A stretch of 10,589 nucleotides of DNA from Bryobacterales bacterium (GTDB taxonomy: Bacteria; Acidobacteriota; Terriglobia; Bryobacterales; Bryobacteraceae). The first letter of the stretch is position 1, and every line of letters starts with the position of its first letter. Of this stretch, positions 1 to 7,352 are shown one piece after another. The position numbers and the translations under genes are program-made. The notes under the pieces are model-generated. The model searched no databases. It was given only the letters and a program-made list of their open reading frames with translations, and was not told the origin of the DNA. The stretch spans positions 1 through 10,589 of the forward strand of contig DNFG01000105.1 in NCBI GenBank assembly GCA_003487005.1, read 5' to 3'.

Positions 1-939
1 ACCGGGCTCGAGGTCTTTGATCTTGGCCTTGACTCTCTCAATGACCTCGAGTGCGTTCTCGCCTTGCCGCATGACGACGATGCCCGAGACCACGTCGCCT
101 TCGCCATTCCAGTCGGCGATGCCTCTTCGAATGTCGGGGCCCAGGACAACATTGCCCACGTCCTTGACCCGAACAGGTACGCCGCCTTCCGTGCTCAGCA
201 AGACGATGTTGCCGATGTCGTCGACGCTCTTGGCGTAGCCGCGCCCGCGCACCATGTATTCGGTACCGCTGAATTCGACAAGCCGGCCGCCTACATCGTT
301 GTTACCGTTGCGGACTGCCTCCACCACCTTCATGATTGGAATCTTGTATGCCTGAAGCCGATTGGGATCGACGTTCACCTGGTATTGCCTGACGAACCCA
401 CCTAAGGGCGCAACTTCGGCGACCCCCGGCACGGACTTCAATTGATAGCGGAGAAACCAATCCTGCAACGAGCGGAGTTCAGAGAGCGAATGCTTGCCGC
501 TCTTGTCTATCAGCGCATACTGAAAGACCCAACCGACGCCAGAAGCGTCGGGGCCCAACTCCGTCTTCACGCCCTGCGGAAGCTGCTGGAGGACCGCGGA
601 CAAGTATTCGAGCGTCCGGGAGCGCGCCCAATAGATGTCGGTCCCCTCTTCAAAAATGATGTAAACGAACGAATAGCCGAAGTCCGAAAAGCCACGGACG
701 TCTTTTACTTTAGGCGCCCCCAGCATGCTGGTGACTATAGGGTAAGTGACCTGGTCCTCCATGATGTCGGGGCTTCGATCCCAGCGCGAGTAAACGATCA
801 CCTGTGTATCGCTCAGGTCCGGGAGCGCGTCCAGCGGAATGGTCCTCATCGAGTAGATGCCGGCTACAACTGCAAACCCGATGAGGATGAAGACCAGGAA
901 CTTGTTCCTGCCGGAGAACTCGATGATGTGGTCAATCAT
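1..939 (-). CDS. cusA: CusA/CzcA-family heavy-metal efflux RND pump, N-terminal part (partial at left edge)
   Basis: This is the inner-membrane proton-driven pump of a tripartite metal efflux system, most like the Cu(I)/Ag(I) CusA branch. The first 313 codons are present and stay open to base 1; family members are about 1,030-1,080 aa, so roughly 70% lies outside. Visible are a short cytoplasmic N-terminus, the first membrane helix at about residues 14-31, then the start of the first periplasmic loop. That loop carries family-typical stretches: DALPDLSDTQV (37-47), VEDQVTYP-like EDQVTYPIVTSML (61-73), a GTDIYWARSR block (99-108) and GPDASGVGWVFQYAL (129-143). The last stretch is characteristic of CusA/SilA-type pumps. 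The methionine triad and the proton-relay residues lie outside the window, so the metal cannot be assigned directly. The ATG overlaps the cusB stop by 8 bp (ATGATTGA) and has GGAG seven bases upstream (947-950). It is the last of three coupled efflux genes in view. Confidence 0.95.
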   Translation of the reverse strand, partial: MIDHIIEFSGRNKFLVFILIGFAVVAGIYSMRTIPLDALPDLSDTQVIVYSRWDRSPDIMEDQVTYPIVTSMLGAPKVKDVRGFSDFGYSFVYIIFEEGTDIYWARSRTLEYLSAVLQQLPQGVKTELGPDASGVGWVFQYALIDKSGKHSLSELRSLQDWFLRYQLKSVPGVAEVAPLGGFVRQYQVNVDPNRLQAYKIPIMKVVEAVRNGNNDVGGRLVEFSGTEYMVRGRGYAKSVDDIGNIVLLSTEGGVPVRVKDVGNVVLGPDIRRGIADWNGEGDVVSGIVVMRQGENALEVIERVKAKIKDLEPG

Positions 940-2410
940 GTTTGTGCTCCGCAGGGGCAGGTGCCGGAATGCTCGCCGCCGGTTTCGATGACGATCCACC
1001 GTGCTGATGTCCGGCCATTCCGGCGGCCGATGACTTTAGCTGGCTTTCGGAATCGATCAGGAAGTTGCCTGAGATGACAATGCGCTCACTGGCGGTCAGC
1101 CCCTTGGTGATCTCTATGCGATCCCCGATCCGCTCCCCGGTTTCGACTTGCCGAGGCTCTATGTAGCCGTTGCCGCGGTCAACGAACACCGTCTTCTTTA
1201 GCCCGGTGTCGAGCACCGCTTCCGCGGGCACGGTCATGCGAGCGGACATGGCGACGCTGAAGTCTACATCCACGAACATGTCGGGCCTGAGGCGCATGTC
1301 AGGGTTGTCGGCTTCGATACGGACCTTCAGCGTGCGAGTCGTAGGGTCAACCTCGGGCTGTATGTAGCTCACTCGGCCGTTGATCTTCCCGCCGCTCCCA
1401 TAGGAAAGGTTCACACGTGCGGGCATTCCGATCCGAATCATCGAAGCCTCGCTCTCAAAGACGTCGGCCATGATCCAAACTTTGCTCAGGTCGACCACAG
1501 TATAAAGTTCGGTTTCCGGGGTAATACGCTGCTTCGGAAATGCATTGCGCATCATGACGTAACCGCTGATGGGCGAGTAGATCGTGATGTTCGTCAGCGG
1601 CTTCCCGACGCGTGTGATCTCCTCAATCTGGGCTTCACTCAGAGAGAAGAGTTCAAGCCGCTTGCGCGCCGCGGCCAGCAGCGAATCACTCTGCTGTTGC
1701 GAGCCGGCCAGCGGGCTGTCCTTCATGATTTCGCGACTTCGAATGGCCAGCAGGTACTCCTGCTGGCTGGCTAACATTTCCGGGCTGTACAGAGTCAAGA
1801 GAGGCTGGCCTTTCTCCACCAGCTTGCCCGTGAAATCGACATAGACCTTGTCGATCCAGCCTTCGATTCTGGTTTGAACTTTTGAGAATCGCGTTTCGTC
1901 CATCGTGACCTTCCCCACGGACCGGAAGGTGTGGGTGCCGGCGCCGGACGTGACTTCGCCGAACTTAACGCCGATCACCTGCTGCTTTTCGGGACTAACG
2001 CGGATGGTGCCCATCGGCATCGCTGCCGGATCGTTCTCGTAGACAGGTTCCAGGTCGCTCCCGGTTTCGGGGTTGATACCAGGCTTGTCAGACTTGAAAT
2101 TGGGAGCCTTTGGATCCCTGTAAAAGAGGATCTTGCCAGTCGGCTTTTGCGCCGCCGCGTCGGCCGGATGAGCAGCGTCCTCGTCCGGCACGAGCTTCAT
2201 GCCGCAGATGGGGCAGTCGCCAGGCTTGTCCGAGTGATAGCTCGGATGCATTGGGCAGTGATAGCCCTTAGGCTTCATGGCCTGCTTGGCAATGCCGGCG
2301 CTCTCGCGAGGTCCGTACCAGCGGCCATAGCCGAAGCCGATCAGGATCCCAATGGCGACCAAGACGGGTAGCAGGATAATGCGTGTAAGTTTCATGGCGG
2401 TTTCGTTCAT
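932..2410 (-). CDS. cusB: CusB-type periplasmic adaptor of the metal efflux RND system, with N-terminal heavy-metal-binding modules
   Basis: This membrane-fusion protein (492 aa) bridges the CusA pump and the TolC-type channel and can hand metal to the pump. The N-terminal hydrophobic segment is at about 7-27. A heavy-metal-binding module follows, with YHCPMH (50-55) and CPICGM (66-71) supplying C52, M54, H55, C66, C69 and M71 as likely ligands. A second copy at about 92-125 (YRDPKAP... SDKPG... GSDLEPVYE) keeps the scaffold but has K, A, T and S where ligands usually sit. The rest shows barrel-sandwich, helical-hairpin and beta-barrel features (VYVDFTGKLVEKGQPLLTLYSPE; PISGYVMMRNAFPKQ; VWIMADVFE). 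The C-terminus is His-rich (HQHGG, EHKHD), which also suits metal binding. The start used overlaps the upstream gene's stop as ATGA; another ATG lies 15 bases in (2395). Neither has a clear Shine-Dalgarno, so translational coupling is likely. Confidence 0.95.
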   Translation of the reverse strand: MNETAMKLTRIILLPVLVAIGILIGFGYGRWYGPRESAGIAKQAMKPKGYHCPMHPSYHSDKPGDCPICGMKLVPDEDAAHPADAAAQKPTGKILFYRDPKAPNFKSDKPGINPETGSDLEPVYENDPAAMPMGTIRVSPEKQQVIGVKFGEVTSGAGTHTFRSVGKVTMDETRFSKVQTRIEGWIDKVYVDFTGKLVEKGQPLLTLYSPEMLASQQEYLLAIRSREIMKDSPLAGSQQQSDSLLAAARKRLELFSLSEAQIEEITRVGKPLTNITIYSPISGYVMMRNAFPKQRITPETELYTVVDLSKVWIMADVFESEASMIRIGMPARVNLSYGSGGKINGRVSYIQPEVDPTTRTLKVRIEADNPDMRLRPDMFVDVDFSVAMSARMTVPAEAVLDTGLKKTVFVDRGNGYIEPRQVETGERIGDRIEITKGLTASERIVISGNFLIDSESQLKSSAAGMAGHQHGGSSSKPAASIPAPAPAEHKHD

Positions 2411-3666
2411 TGCGTGAGCGGGCGAGCGGTCATCTCTTCCAGTCGAGCCAGCGCCAGATAGAAGTTCTGCAACTCCTCGTAGTAGTTCATCTCGTACTCA
2501 ACGATCGTGATGTAGTTCATGAAGACAGTGAGGAAGTCGACCGATCCTGTCTCGTAGGAAGATAGCGACGACTCCAGTGCAAGACTGGCTTGGGGAATGA
2601 CCGTCTGACCATAGAGCCGGACAAGTTGTTCGGACGTCTGGCTCATCAGGTAGTCGTCTTGAATGCGGAAGTGCAGACCCTGGTTCGTGGCCTCATATGT
2701 CTTCCGGGATTGAACCAGCGTCTGCGCTTGCTCGGTCACCGCCGCGCGCTGTTTGCGGAAGAAGTACAGCGGGATCTTGAAGTCGGCGCGAAACATGTAC
2801 ATGGGGGCCATACCGCCCATGTTGTAGTAGCCGCCGTTGAGAGTAACGTCGGGATAGTATTCCTTGCGCGCCATACTCACCGCGACTTCCGCGCGCTGGA
2901 TCATCTTCTCGTCCCTGCGCAGCATGGGAGAGTTCTCGCGCGCTGCGGCATAGAGTTCCTCGAGCTTGGCCGGGACTGCCATCGGACGCAGATCGGCAGG
3001 CCTTGGCAGCGGCGATCCAGGCGAACGGTTCACCAGACTGTTGATCTCCGCTTCGCGCGCGCGCTTCTCTCGTTCCAGTTGGACCTTCTTGGTCTGGAGA
3101 ATGGAGATTTGGGTCTGGGCCTTGAACACATCCTGTTGGGCGGCCTTGCCGACCGAGTAGCGAGCTTCCGTAATGCGCAGAAACTTACTGAGCAGTTCGA
3201 GATTGCGGTCGAGCACATCGACAGCGGCGAATGCGTAAGCCCGGCGATAGTACGCCTGCTTGATGCGCGAAACGACGCTGAGCTTCGTTTGCTCATACAG
3301 TTGCCACTCCGCCTCTGATTCCTTGACGGACATATCCCCTGCCAGCTTGCGCTTGCCCGGAAACGGGATCTCTTGAGAGATCATCACGCCGATGTTGCTG
3401 GTGACCTCGGTTCCCAGGCCAGCGCCAGGCCATGGTCTGCCGCTGCTGTTGTAGCCGGGTGAAAACATCGGATCGGGGAGACTGCTCACCTGACTCGGCC
3501 TCTGTCGCGAAGCCTCATAACGCTTTTGCGCCGCTACGATCTCCGGGTTGTTGCTCAGGGCTTCGGCCAGAAGATCCTTGAGATCCGTCCGATCTGGCTG
3601 CGCCCACAGCCCGGAGGCGAGGAATGGCACGAGCAGAAGCGCCCGGCTCACTAGAGGTGATCTCAC
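2407..3666 (-). CDS. cusC: TolC-family outer-membrane factor of the metal efflux system (CusC/CzcC-like)
   Basis: Outer-membrane channel of the tripartite exporter, 419 aa from the chosen start, normal for the outer membrane efflux protein (OEP) family. A signal peptide is visible: basic start, hydrophobic core LLLVPFLASGL, likely cleavage after A22 (GLWA|QP). There is no lipobox cysteine, unlike E. coli CusC. Two OEP repeats follow, rich in alpha-helical heptads (ALSNNPEIVAAQKRYEASR; LEREKRAREAEINSL). An IPFPGKRK motif lies at about residues 100-107, common in the CzcC/CusC-like branch. The frame is open to a GTG at 3690. The GTG at 3666 is preferred because AGGAAGGA stands seven bases before it and it gives a clean signal peptide. 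It is the first gene of the operon, and its stop overlaps the cusB start by 4 bp. The gene symbol is by role and position; CzcC-like naming would serve equally. Confidence 0.92.
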   Translation of the reverse strand: MRSPLVSRALLLVPFLASGLWAQPDRTDLKDLLAEALSNNPEIVAAQKRYEASRQRPSQVSSLPDPMFSPGYNSSGRPWPGAGLGTEVTSNIGVMISQEIPFPGKRKLAGDMSVKESEAEWQLYEQTKLSVVSRIKQAYYRRAYAFAAVDVLDRNLELLSKFLRITEARYSVGKAAQQDVFKAQTQISILQTKKVQLEREKRAREAEINSLVNRSPGSPLPRPADLRPMAVPAKLEELYAAARENSPMLRRDEKMIQRAEVAVSMARKEYYPDVTLNGGYYNMGGMAPMYMFRADFKIPLYFFRKQRAAVTEQAQTLVQSRKTYEATNQGLHFRIQDDYLMSQTSEQLVRLYGQTVIPQASLALESSLSSYETGSVDFLTVFMNYITIVEYEMNYYEELQNFYLALARLEEMTARPLTQ

Positions 3667-3673
3667 CGTGTTG

Positions 3674-3681
3674 TCCTTCCT
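3674..3681 (-). promoter_or_regulatory. Ribosome-binding site fixing the start of the TolC-family gene
   Basis: AGGAAGGA followed by a seven-base spacer (CAACACG) and GTG at 3666. It lies inside the longer frame beginning with GTG at 3690, which has no comparable site, so the shorter start is preferred. Confidence 0.7.
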
Positions 3682-3690
3682 GGTTGCCAC

Positions 3691-3738
3691 TGGCCCACTA
3701 AAGGCACGATCGGTTCCAATTCGGTGAGGAGTGGGCCA
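3691..3738. repeat. 9-bp perfect inverted repeat straddling the efflux promoter
   Basis: TGGCCCACT at 3691-3699 is mirrored by AGTGGGCCA at 3730-3738, with 30 bases between. The arms flank the sigma-54-like element, and the left arm covers the predicted transcription start. It could be an operator for a second regulator, or chance. It is not a terminator: the loop is long and there is no T-run. Confidence 0.5.
3703..3718 (-). promoter_or_regulatory. Candidate sigma-54 (RpoN) promoter of the efflux operon
   Basis: On the minus strand the sequence TGGAACCGATCGTGCC has the invariant GG and GC with exactly ten bases between them. It matches 8 of the 12 defined positions of TGGCACG-N4-TTGCW. The expected start of transcription, 12 bases after the GC, is near 3692. 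That leaves a leader of about 26 bases that contains the AGGAAGGA site before the GTG at 3666. An NtrC-family activator is encoded 2.2 kb away on the other strand. The match is by eye and one such site can arise by chance; the geometry relative to the gene is what raises confidence. Confidence 0.5.
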
Positions 3739-3804
3739 ACCTGTTCACGTGCAAGCTTTTATCGGTCGGCGTGGGGCGCCGTTGATCGCATTTGGCCGGC
3801 ACGA

Positions 3805-3827
3805 ATTGGAGATTCTCGGACTCCAGT
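3805..3827. promoter_or_regulatory. Imperfect dyad, possible upstream activator site
   Basis: ATTGGAG-N9-CTCCAGT (six of seven bases mirrored) is centred about 105 bp upstream of the proposed -12/-24 element. That is the usual distance range for NtrC-family enhancer sites. Its left half also forms a 9-bp perfect inverted pair with TCCAATTCG at 3715-3723 (partner CGAATTGGA at 3802-3810). Binding by the regulator at 5911-7281 is inferred only. Confidence 0.3.
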
Positions 3828-3957
3828 TGGACAATATTCGGCACTGGGCAGTCGAAAGCGGCGGCCACCGCCGGTAGGACCGGGCGTAAGCGCATGGAAC
3901 TATGCCGGTTAGCGATCCGGACAAAGAGTGGCGGTGGAAGTGCTGATCCAACTGCTT

Positions 3958-3961
3958 GGAG
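3958..3961 (+). promoter_or_regulatory. Ribosome-binding site fixing the transglycosylase start
   Basis: GGAG with a five-base spacer before the ATG at 3967. The frame is open to a GTG at 3928, but that codon has no better site, and the ATG start gives a normal signal sequence. Confidence 0.6.
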
Positions 3962-3966
3962 TACTG

Positions 3967-4788
3967 ATGAACTCGAAGAGCATCTTCCTTGGCCGCCTTG
4001 CGTCGGCGTTGTGGCTCCTCACGACGCTCTCAGCGCCGACGCTCTTGGGCGTGGAGGGCATCCCTCGATGGGAACACGTGCTAAATGAAGTGCTCGACCG
4101 CGCCGAAGAGGAGCAAAGGGTAAGGGATGGGAAGCCTCAGCGCTCCGCCGACCGAATCGCCGAGCCTACCTCAAGCGGCCGACGCCCACTCCGTCCTGTC
4201 ATTGAGAGCTTCGTGCGCTATTTCCAAGGTCCTGGGGCGAATCACTACCGGGCGTCAGTGAATCGGCTCCAGCCGTACCGTTCGATGATCTCCCGGGTGC
4301 TCCAAGAGGAGGGACTTCCGCCGGAAATGATGTGGATCGGACTTGTTGAAAGTGGTTACGACCCGGGCGCGAGATCGCCTAAGAACGCGCGCGGGATCTG
4401 GCAACTGATGCCGGGAACGGCCGCGACATTTGGGCTCACCGTCTCCCCGCGGGACGAGCGAACGGACCCGGAGAGGTCCACGCGGGCAGCGGCACGCTAC
4501 CTCAAGTTTCTCTACGGCCGGTTTGGAGACTGGGCGCTCACACTGGCTGCCTACAACGCTGGCGAGGCGAGGGTTCGAAACGCCATTGAGCGAGTGCAGG
4601 ATCGCGACTTCTGGCGCCTCGCAGCACTCGGCTTGCTGCCGCGCGAAACCCAGGCCTATGTGCCAGCTGTTCTGGCGACGCAGTACCTCGGGGAAGCCTC
4701 CACGGTGGAGAATGGACTAAACCTGTATGGCGACACAACCAAACGAGCGGCCAAGATCGCCCTCGCCCCTTTCTCGCTCTCGCGCTGA
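3967..4788 (+). CDS. MltD-like lytic murein transglycosylase (SLT domain)
   Basis: An exported peptidoglycan-cleaving enzyme that would cut MurNAc-GlcNAc bonds with formation of 1,6-anhydro ends. It is 273 aa from the chosen ATG, with a signal-like N-terminus (basic start, hydrophobic run about 11-28). A helical linker follows, then a C-terminal goose-lysozyme-like SLT domain from about residue 105. Catalytic Glu is E128 in GLVESGYDP. The supporting motifs GIWQLMPG (143-150) and AAYNAGE (194-200) are intact, and RETQAYVP (226-233) is typical of the MltD-type branch (family 1D). There are no LysM repeats, so it is much shorter than E. coli MltD (about 450 aa). It lies 31 bp upstream of the histidine kinase on the same strand and is probably co-transcribed with it. 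A role in opening the wall for an envelope complex is possible but unproven. Confidence 0.9.
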   Translation: MNSKSIFLGRLASALWLLTTLSAPTLLGVEGIPRWEHVLNEVLDRAEEEQRVRDGKPQRSADRIAEPTSSGRRPLRPVIESFVRYFQGPGANHYRASVNRLQPYRSMISRVLQEEGLPPEMMWIGLVESGYDPGARSPKNARGIWQLMPGTAATFGLTVSPRDERTDPERSTRAAARYLKFLYGRFGDWALTLAAYNAGEARVRNAIERVQDRDFWRLAALGLLPRETQAYVPAVLATQYLGEASTVENGLNLYGDTTKRAAKIALAPFSLSR

Positions 4789-4804
4789 TGCCGATGCACT
4801 GGAT

Positions 4805-4811
4805 GAGGTGA
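4805..4811 (+). promoter_or_regulatory. Ribosome-binding site fixing the histidine kinase start
   Basis: GAGGTGA with an eight-base spacer before ATG 4820. The same GAGGTGA (5898-5904) precedes the response regulator start. This argues against the longer frame from ATG 4727, which would overlap the transglycosylase by 62 bp. Confidence 0.65.
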
Positions 4812-4819
4812 CGCGGAGT

Positions 4820-5914
4820 ATGGATAGCGAACGTCCGACATGGAATTGGCGGGCCATTGCCCTGGTACTCGCAGGGGTCGCTCTGGTCAGCGCGGGCCAC
4901 TACCTGACGCCTCGCGACATGCGGCTCTGGCATGGCATCTTCCAGCGGCTCTACTACCTGCCGGTCGTCTACGCAGCAATCGCTTTTGGATGGATCGGTG
5001 GCCTGGCGGCGGCTGTCGTCGCGGCCCTCCTCTACGTCCCGCACATCATCATGATGTGGGGCCACGAACAGCACTATGCGATGGAACAGTACGCGGAGAT
5101 CTTCATGTTCCTCGCGGTTGGCATTGTGACCGGGGTGCTGTCGGATCGGGAGCGGAAACGACGCAACGAGCTCCAGTTCACGGCGCGAAAACTGAGCCAG
5201 GTGTACCGGGAACTCCAGGACACTTTTGAACAGGTCAAGCGGGCCGACCGCCTCTCAGCGATAGGCCAACTGGCGGCAGGTTTAGCCCATGAGATCCGAA
5301 ATCCGTTGGCGAGCATCGACGGCGCCGCCGAGGTGCTGGACGTGGCAGACGAGCGGCCCGAGTTGCGGAAGGAGACGGTGAGCATCATCCGGAAGGAGTG
5401 TTCTCGCCTCAACCGGCTTCTGACGGGTCTGCTTGACTTCGCGCGGCCCCGCCGCCCCGAGTGGCGCGAGGTGGAACTCTGCCGGGTACTGGACTCGGTC
5501 ATCGATCTGGTGAGCCACTCTGCAGGGAAAGGCATCCGGTTCCACAAGGAGACACCGCGCGAGATCCTTCGACTCGTTGGGGATCAGGAACAATTGACTC
5601 AGGTGATGCTCAACCTGACTCTCAACGCCGCCCAGGCGATGCCAGAGGGTGGCGATGTCTGGCTGACGGCACGTCAAGACGAGGATGGCATCATGATCCA
5701 GATCAAAGACCAGGGGGCCGGAATTCCCGAGGAGAACCTGGACAAGATCTTCGACCCGTTCTTTACGACAAAGGACACGGGGACCGGCCTTGGGCTTTCG
5801 GTGGCTCACCAGATCGTCACACAGCATGGAGGGACCATCACGGTGAGCAGGAACCCGGACAAGGGTATAACATTCGGTCTGTTCTTTCCGCAATCGCGAG
5901 GTGATCTGGCATGA
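4820..5914 (+). CDS. Membrane-bound NtrB-like sensor histidine kinase
   Basis: This kinase should autophosphorylate on histidine and pass the phosphate to the NtrC-type regulator encoded next. From ATG 4820 it is 364 aa. The N-terminal sensor is an all-membrane module with about four helices (about 10-29, 44-60, 61-79 and 92-107) and almost no periplasmic domain, so the signal is probably sensed in or at the membrane. A helical linker with coiled-coil character (about 110-145) leads to the HisKA domain with H157 in [11 protein letters not shown]. The ATPase domain is complete: N-box N265/N269 ([13 protein letters not shown]), G1 D297-G301 (DQGAGI), F-box FDPFFTTK (311-318) and G2 GTGLGL (321-326). 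Its stop overlaps the regulator's ATG as ATGA, indicating a coupled pair. The membrane module resembles those of kinases paired with sigma-54 regulators; the ligand is unknown. Confidence 0.93.
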   Translation: MDSERPTWNWRAIALVLAGVALVSAGHYLTPRDMRLWHGIFQRLYYLPVVYAAIAFGWIGGLAAAVVAALLYVPHIIMMWGHEQHYAMEQYAEIFMFLAVGIVTGVLSDRERKRRNELQFTARKLSQVYRELQDTFEQVKRADRLSAIGQLAAGLAHEIRNPLASIDGAAEVLDVADERPELRKETVSIIRKECSRLNRLLTGLLDFARPRRPEWREVELCRVLDSVIDLVSHSAGKGIRFHKETPREILRLVGDQEQLTQVMLNLTLNAAQAMPEGGDVWLTARQDEDGIMIQIKDQGAGIPEENLDKIFDPFFTTKDTGTGLGLSVAHQIVTQHGGTITVSRNPDKGITFGLFFPQSRGDLA

Positions 5915-7281
5915 TCGGCAAACGAATTCTGGTCGTGGACGACGAAGAGAACCTCCGCCGGGTCACTCAGTTGAAGTTGCAGCAGGCGGGCTACGAGGCC
6001 TTGACCGCGAGCGATGCTTCGCAGGCTCTGGACGTCCTCTCCAAGCATCCCCAGGACCTCGTTCTCACGGATCTCAAAATGCCAGGAATGTCGGGCATCG
6101 ACCTGCTGCGGAAGGTCAAGGAGGAGTACCCCGAGGTCATCGTCGTAGTCGTGACGGCGTACGGCACCATTGAAAGCGCGGTGGAAGCGATGCGCCTGGG
6201 GGCGTACGACTACATCATCAAGCCGGTCAATTCCGACGCCTTAAAGCTGATCGTTTCCAGGGCCTTGGAGCATCATCGGCTCCAGGAAGAAGTCAGAAAC
6301 CTCCGCTCCGCAATCGACCGCAAGTTCGGATTCGAAAATATCGTTGGCCAGTCCAAAAGCCTTCTGACGACCTTGGACAACGCCTCGCGCGCTGCCCAGA
6401 GCGACTCCACCGTCATGATCCGTGGCGAGACGGGCACCGGCAAGGAGCTCCTGGCGAAGGCCATCCATTTCAACAGCCCCCGTCGAGAGCGGCCCATCAT
6501 CGTGATCAATTGCGGTGCGATCCCCAAGGAACTACTTGAATCTGAACTGTTCGGACACACCAAGGGATCATTCACCGGGGCGCTCGCCAACAAACAGGGC
6601 AAGATCGAGATGGCCGATCAGGGCTCTCTCTTCCTCGATGAAATCGGCGAGATGCCCCTGGAACTGCAGGTGAAGCTCCTCCGGCTGATCCAGGAGCGAG
6701 AGATCGAGAAGATCGGGGCGGCGGCTCCGACCAAGGTCAATGTCCGCATCATCGCGGCTACCCATCGGAATCTTCAGGCCATGGTCGAGGATGGTACGTT
6801 TCGCGAAGACCTCTACTATCGGCTCAACGTGATCCCTTTGACGCTACCTCCGCTTAGGGAGCGCCCCGACGACATCGCAGAGCTGGTCGCCATCTTCTTC
6901 GCGAAATTCAAGGAGCGCCTCAATCGGCCTGGATTGAAACTACCCCCGTCATTGCTTCCGTATTTCTCCACGTATCGATGGCCTGGCAATGTGCGCGAAC
7001 TGGAGAACGTCGTCGAGCGCTTCGTTGTTCTGTCGCCCGGGGACGAGGTGACTGTGAGCGACCTGCCCGACTTCCTTGTGCGGGAGCGGCCTGCAATGGA
7101 GGCCATCCGTTTGGAGTTGCCGCCCCAAGGAATCAGCATCGAGGCTGTCGAGCGAGAACTTGTTCTCCGTGCGCTCCAGCGCTTCAACTGGAACCAGACC
7201 AAAGCAGCCGAATGCCTGGACATCAGCCGCAAGATGCTGATCTACCGCATGGAGAAGTTCAACTTGCGCAAAGACGACTAA
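5911..7281 (+). CDS. NtrC-family sigma-54-dependent response regulator (REC-AAA+-Fis)
   Basis: A 456-aa transcription activator that, once phosphorylated, should hydrolyse ATP to open RNA polymerase-sigma-54 promoters. The receiver domain (about 4-120) has acid pocket D10/D11, phosphoacceptor D54 (LTDLKMPG), T82 and K104. The AAA+ domain (about 143-375) shows Walker A GETGTGKE (172-179), sigma-54 contact loop GSFTGA (219-224; consensus GAFTGA), Walker B SLFLDEIGE (239-247) and arginine-finger region REDLYYRLNV (298-307). WPGNVRELEN follows near residue 355. A Fis-type helix-turn-helix ends the protein (about 415-452, with NQTKAAECLDISRKMLIYRM). All parts needed for activity are present. It has a good Shine-Dalgarno (GAGGTGA, six-base spacer) and overlaps the kinase gene by 4 bp. 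Targets are not shown by sequence; the sigma-54-like elements at 3703-3718 and 7323-7338 are the nearest candidates. Confidence 0.96.
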   Translation: MIGKRILVVDDEENLRRVTQLKLQQAGYEALTASDASQALDVLSKHPQDLVLTDLKMPGMSGIDLLRKVKEEYPEVIVVVVTAYGTIESAVEAMRLGAYDYIIKPVNSDALKLIVSRALEHHRLQEEVRNLRSAIDRKFGFENIVGQSKSLLTTLDNASRAAQSDSTVMIRGETGTGKELLAKAIHFNSPRRERPIIVINCGAIPKELLESELFGHTKGSFTGALANKQGKIEMADQGSLFLDEIGEMPLELQVKLLRLIQEREIEKIGAAAPTKVNVRIIAATHRNLQAMVEDGTFREDLYYRLNVIPLTLPPLRERPDDIAELVAIFFAKFKERLNRPGLKLPPSLLPYFSTYRWPGNVRELENVVERFVVLSPGDEVTVSDLPDFLVRERPAMEAIRLELPPQGISIEAVERELVLRALQRFNWNQTKAAECLDISRKMLIYRMEKFNLRKDD

Positions 7282-7322
7282 GTCACCTTCGGCTCTGCGC
7301 TCGCGCCAGCGCCCTGTATGAC

Positions 7323-7338
7323 TGGCAGTCCACGTGCT
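7323..7338 (+). promoter_or_regulatory. Candidate sigma-54 promoter before the HAMP-protein gene
   Basis: TGGCAGTCCACGTGCT has GG and GC ten bases apart and matches 9 of 12 defined positions of TGGCACG-N4-TTGCW. It sits in the 71-bp gap after the sigma-54 activator gene. The predicted transcript would start near 7349, leaving only four or five bases before ATG 7353, so translation would be nearly leaderless. That weakens the call, although the ATG also lacks a Shine-Dalgarno sequence, which would fit. Confidence 0.4.
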
Positions 7339-7352
7339 AAACAAAGCATGAC

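Larger units (their letters stand above)
3667..3966. other. Divergent intergenic region between the efflux operon and the transglycosylase/two-component operon
   Basis: This 300-bp stretch has no convincing gene; the short frames in it lack protein-like composition and good start signals. It holds the sigma-54-like promoter toward the efflux operon, the 9-bp inverted repeat, the dyads near 3802-3827, and a small GC stem at 3859-3873 (CGGCGG-CCA-CCGCCG). I found no convincing sigma-70 -35/-10 pair for the rightward genes. Confidence 0.7.

Noticed and set aside
64..1077. Plus-strand open frames across the left end (64-405 and 442-1077)
   Set aside because: They lie antisense to cusA, whose minus-strand frame is continuous and carries unmistakable CusA motifs; the plus-strand products show no family features.
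3724..3912. Small frames on both strands in the divergent intergenic region
   Set aside because: They have no ribosome-binding sites, no recognisable domains, and overlap promoter-like elements.
3928..3966. GTG 3928 as the transglycosylase start
   Set aside because: The internal ATG at 3967 has GGAG at proper spacing and begins a normal signal sequence.
4727..4819. Longer kinase start at ATG 4727
   Set aside because: It would overlap the transglycosylase by 62 bp, adds a Ser/Arg/Pro-rich low-complexity stretch, and lacks the GAGGTGA site found before ATG 4820.
7291..7320. Possible terminator after the response regulator gene
   Set aside because: The stem GCGCT/AGCGC (7297-7312) is only five pairs and no T-run follows.
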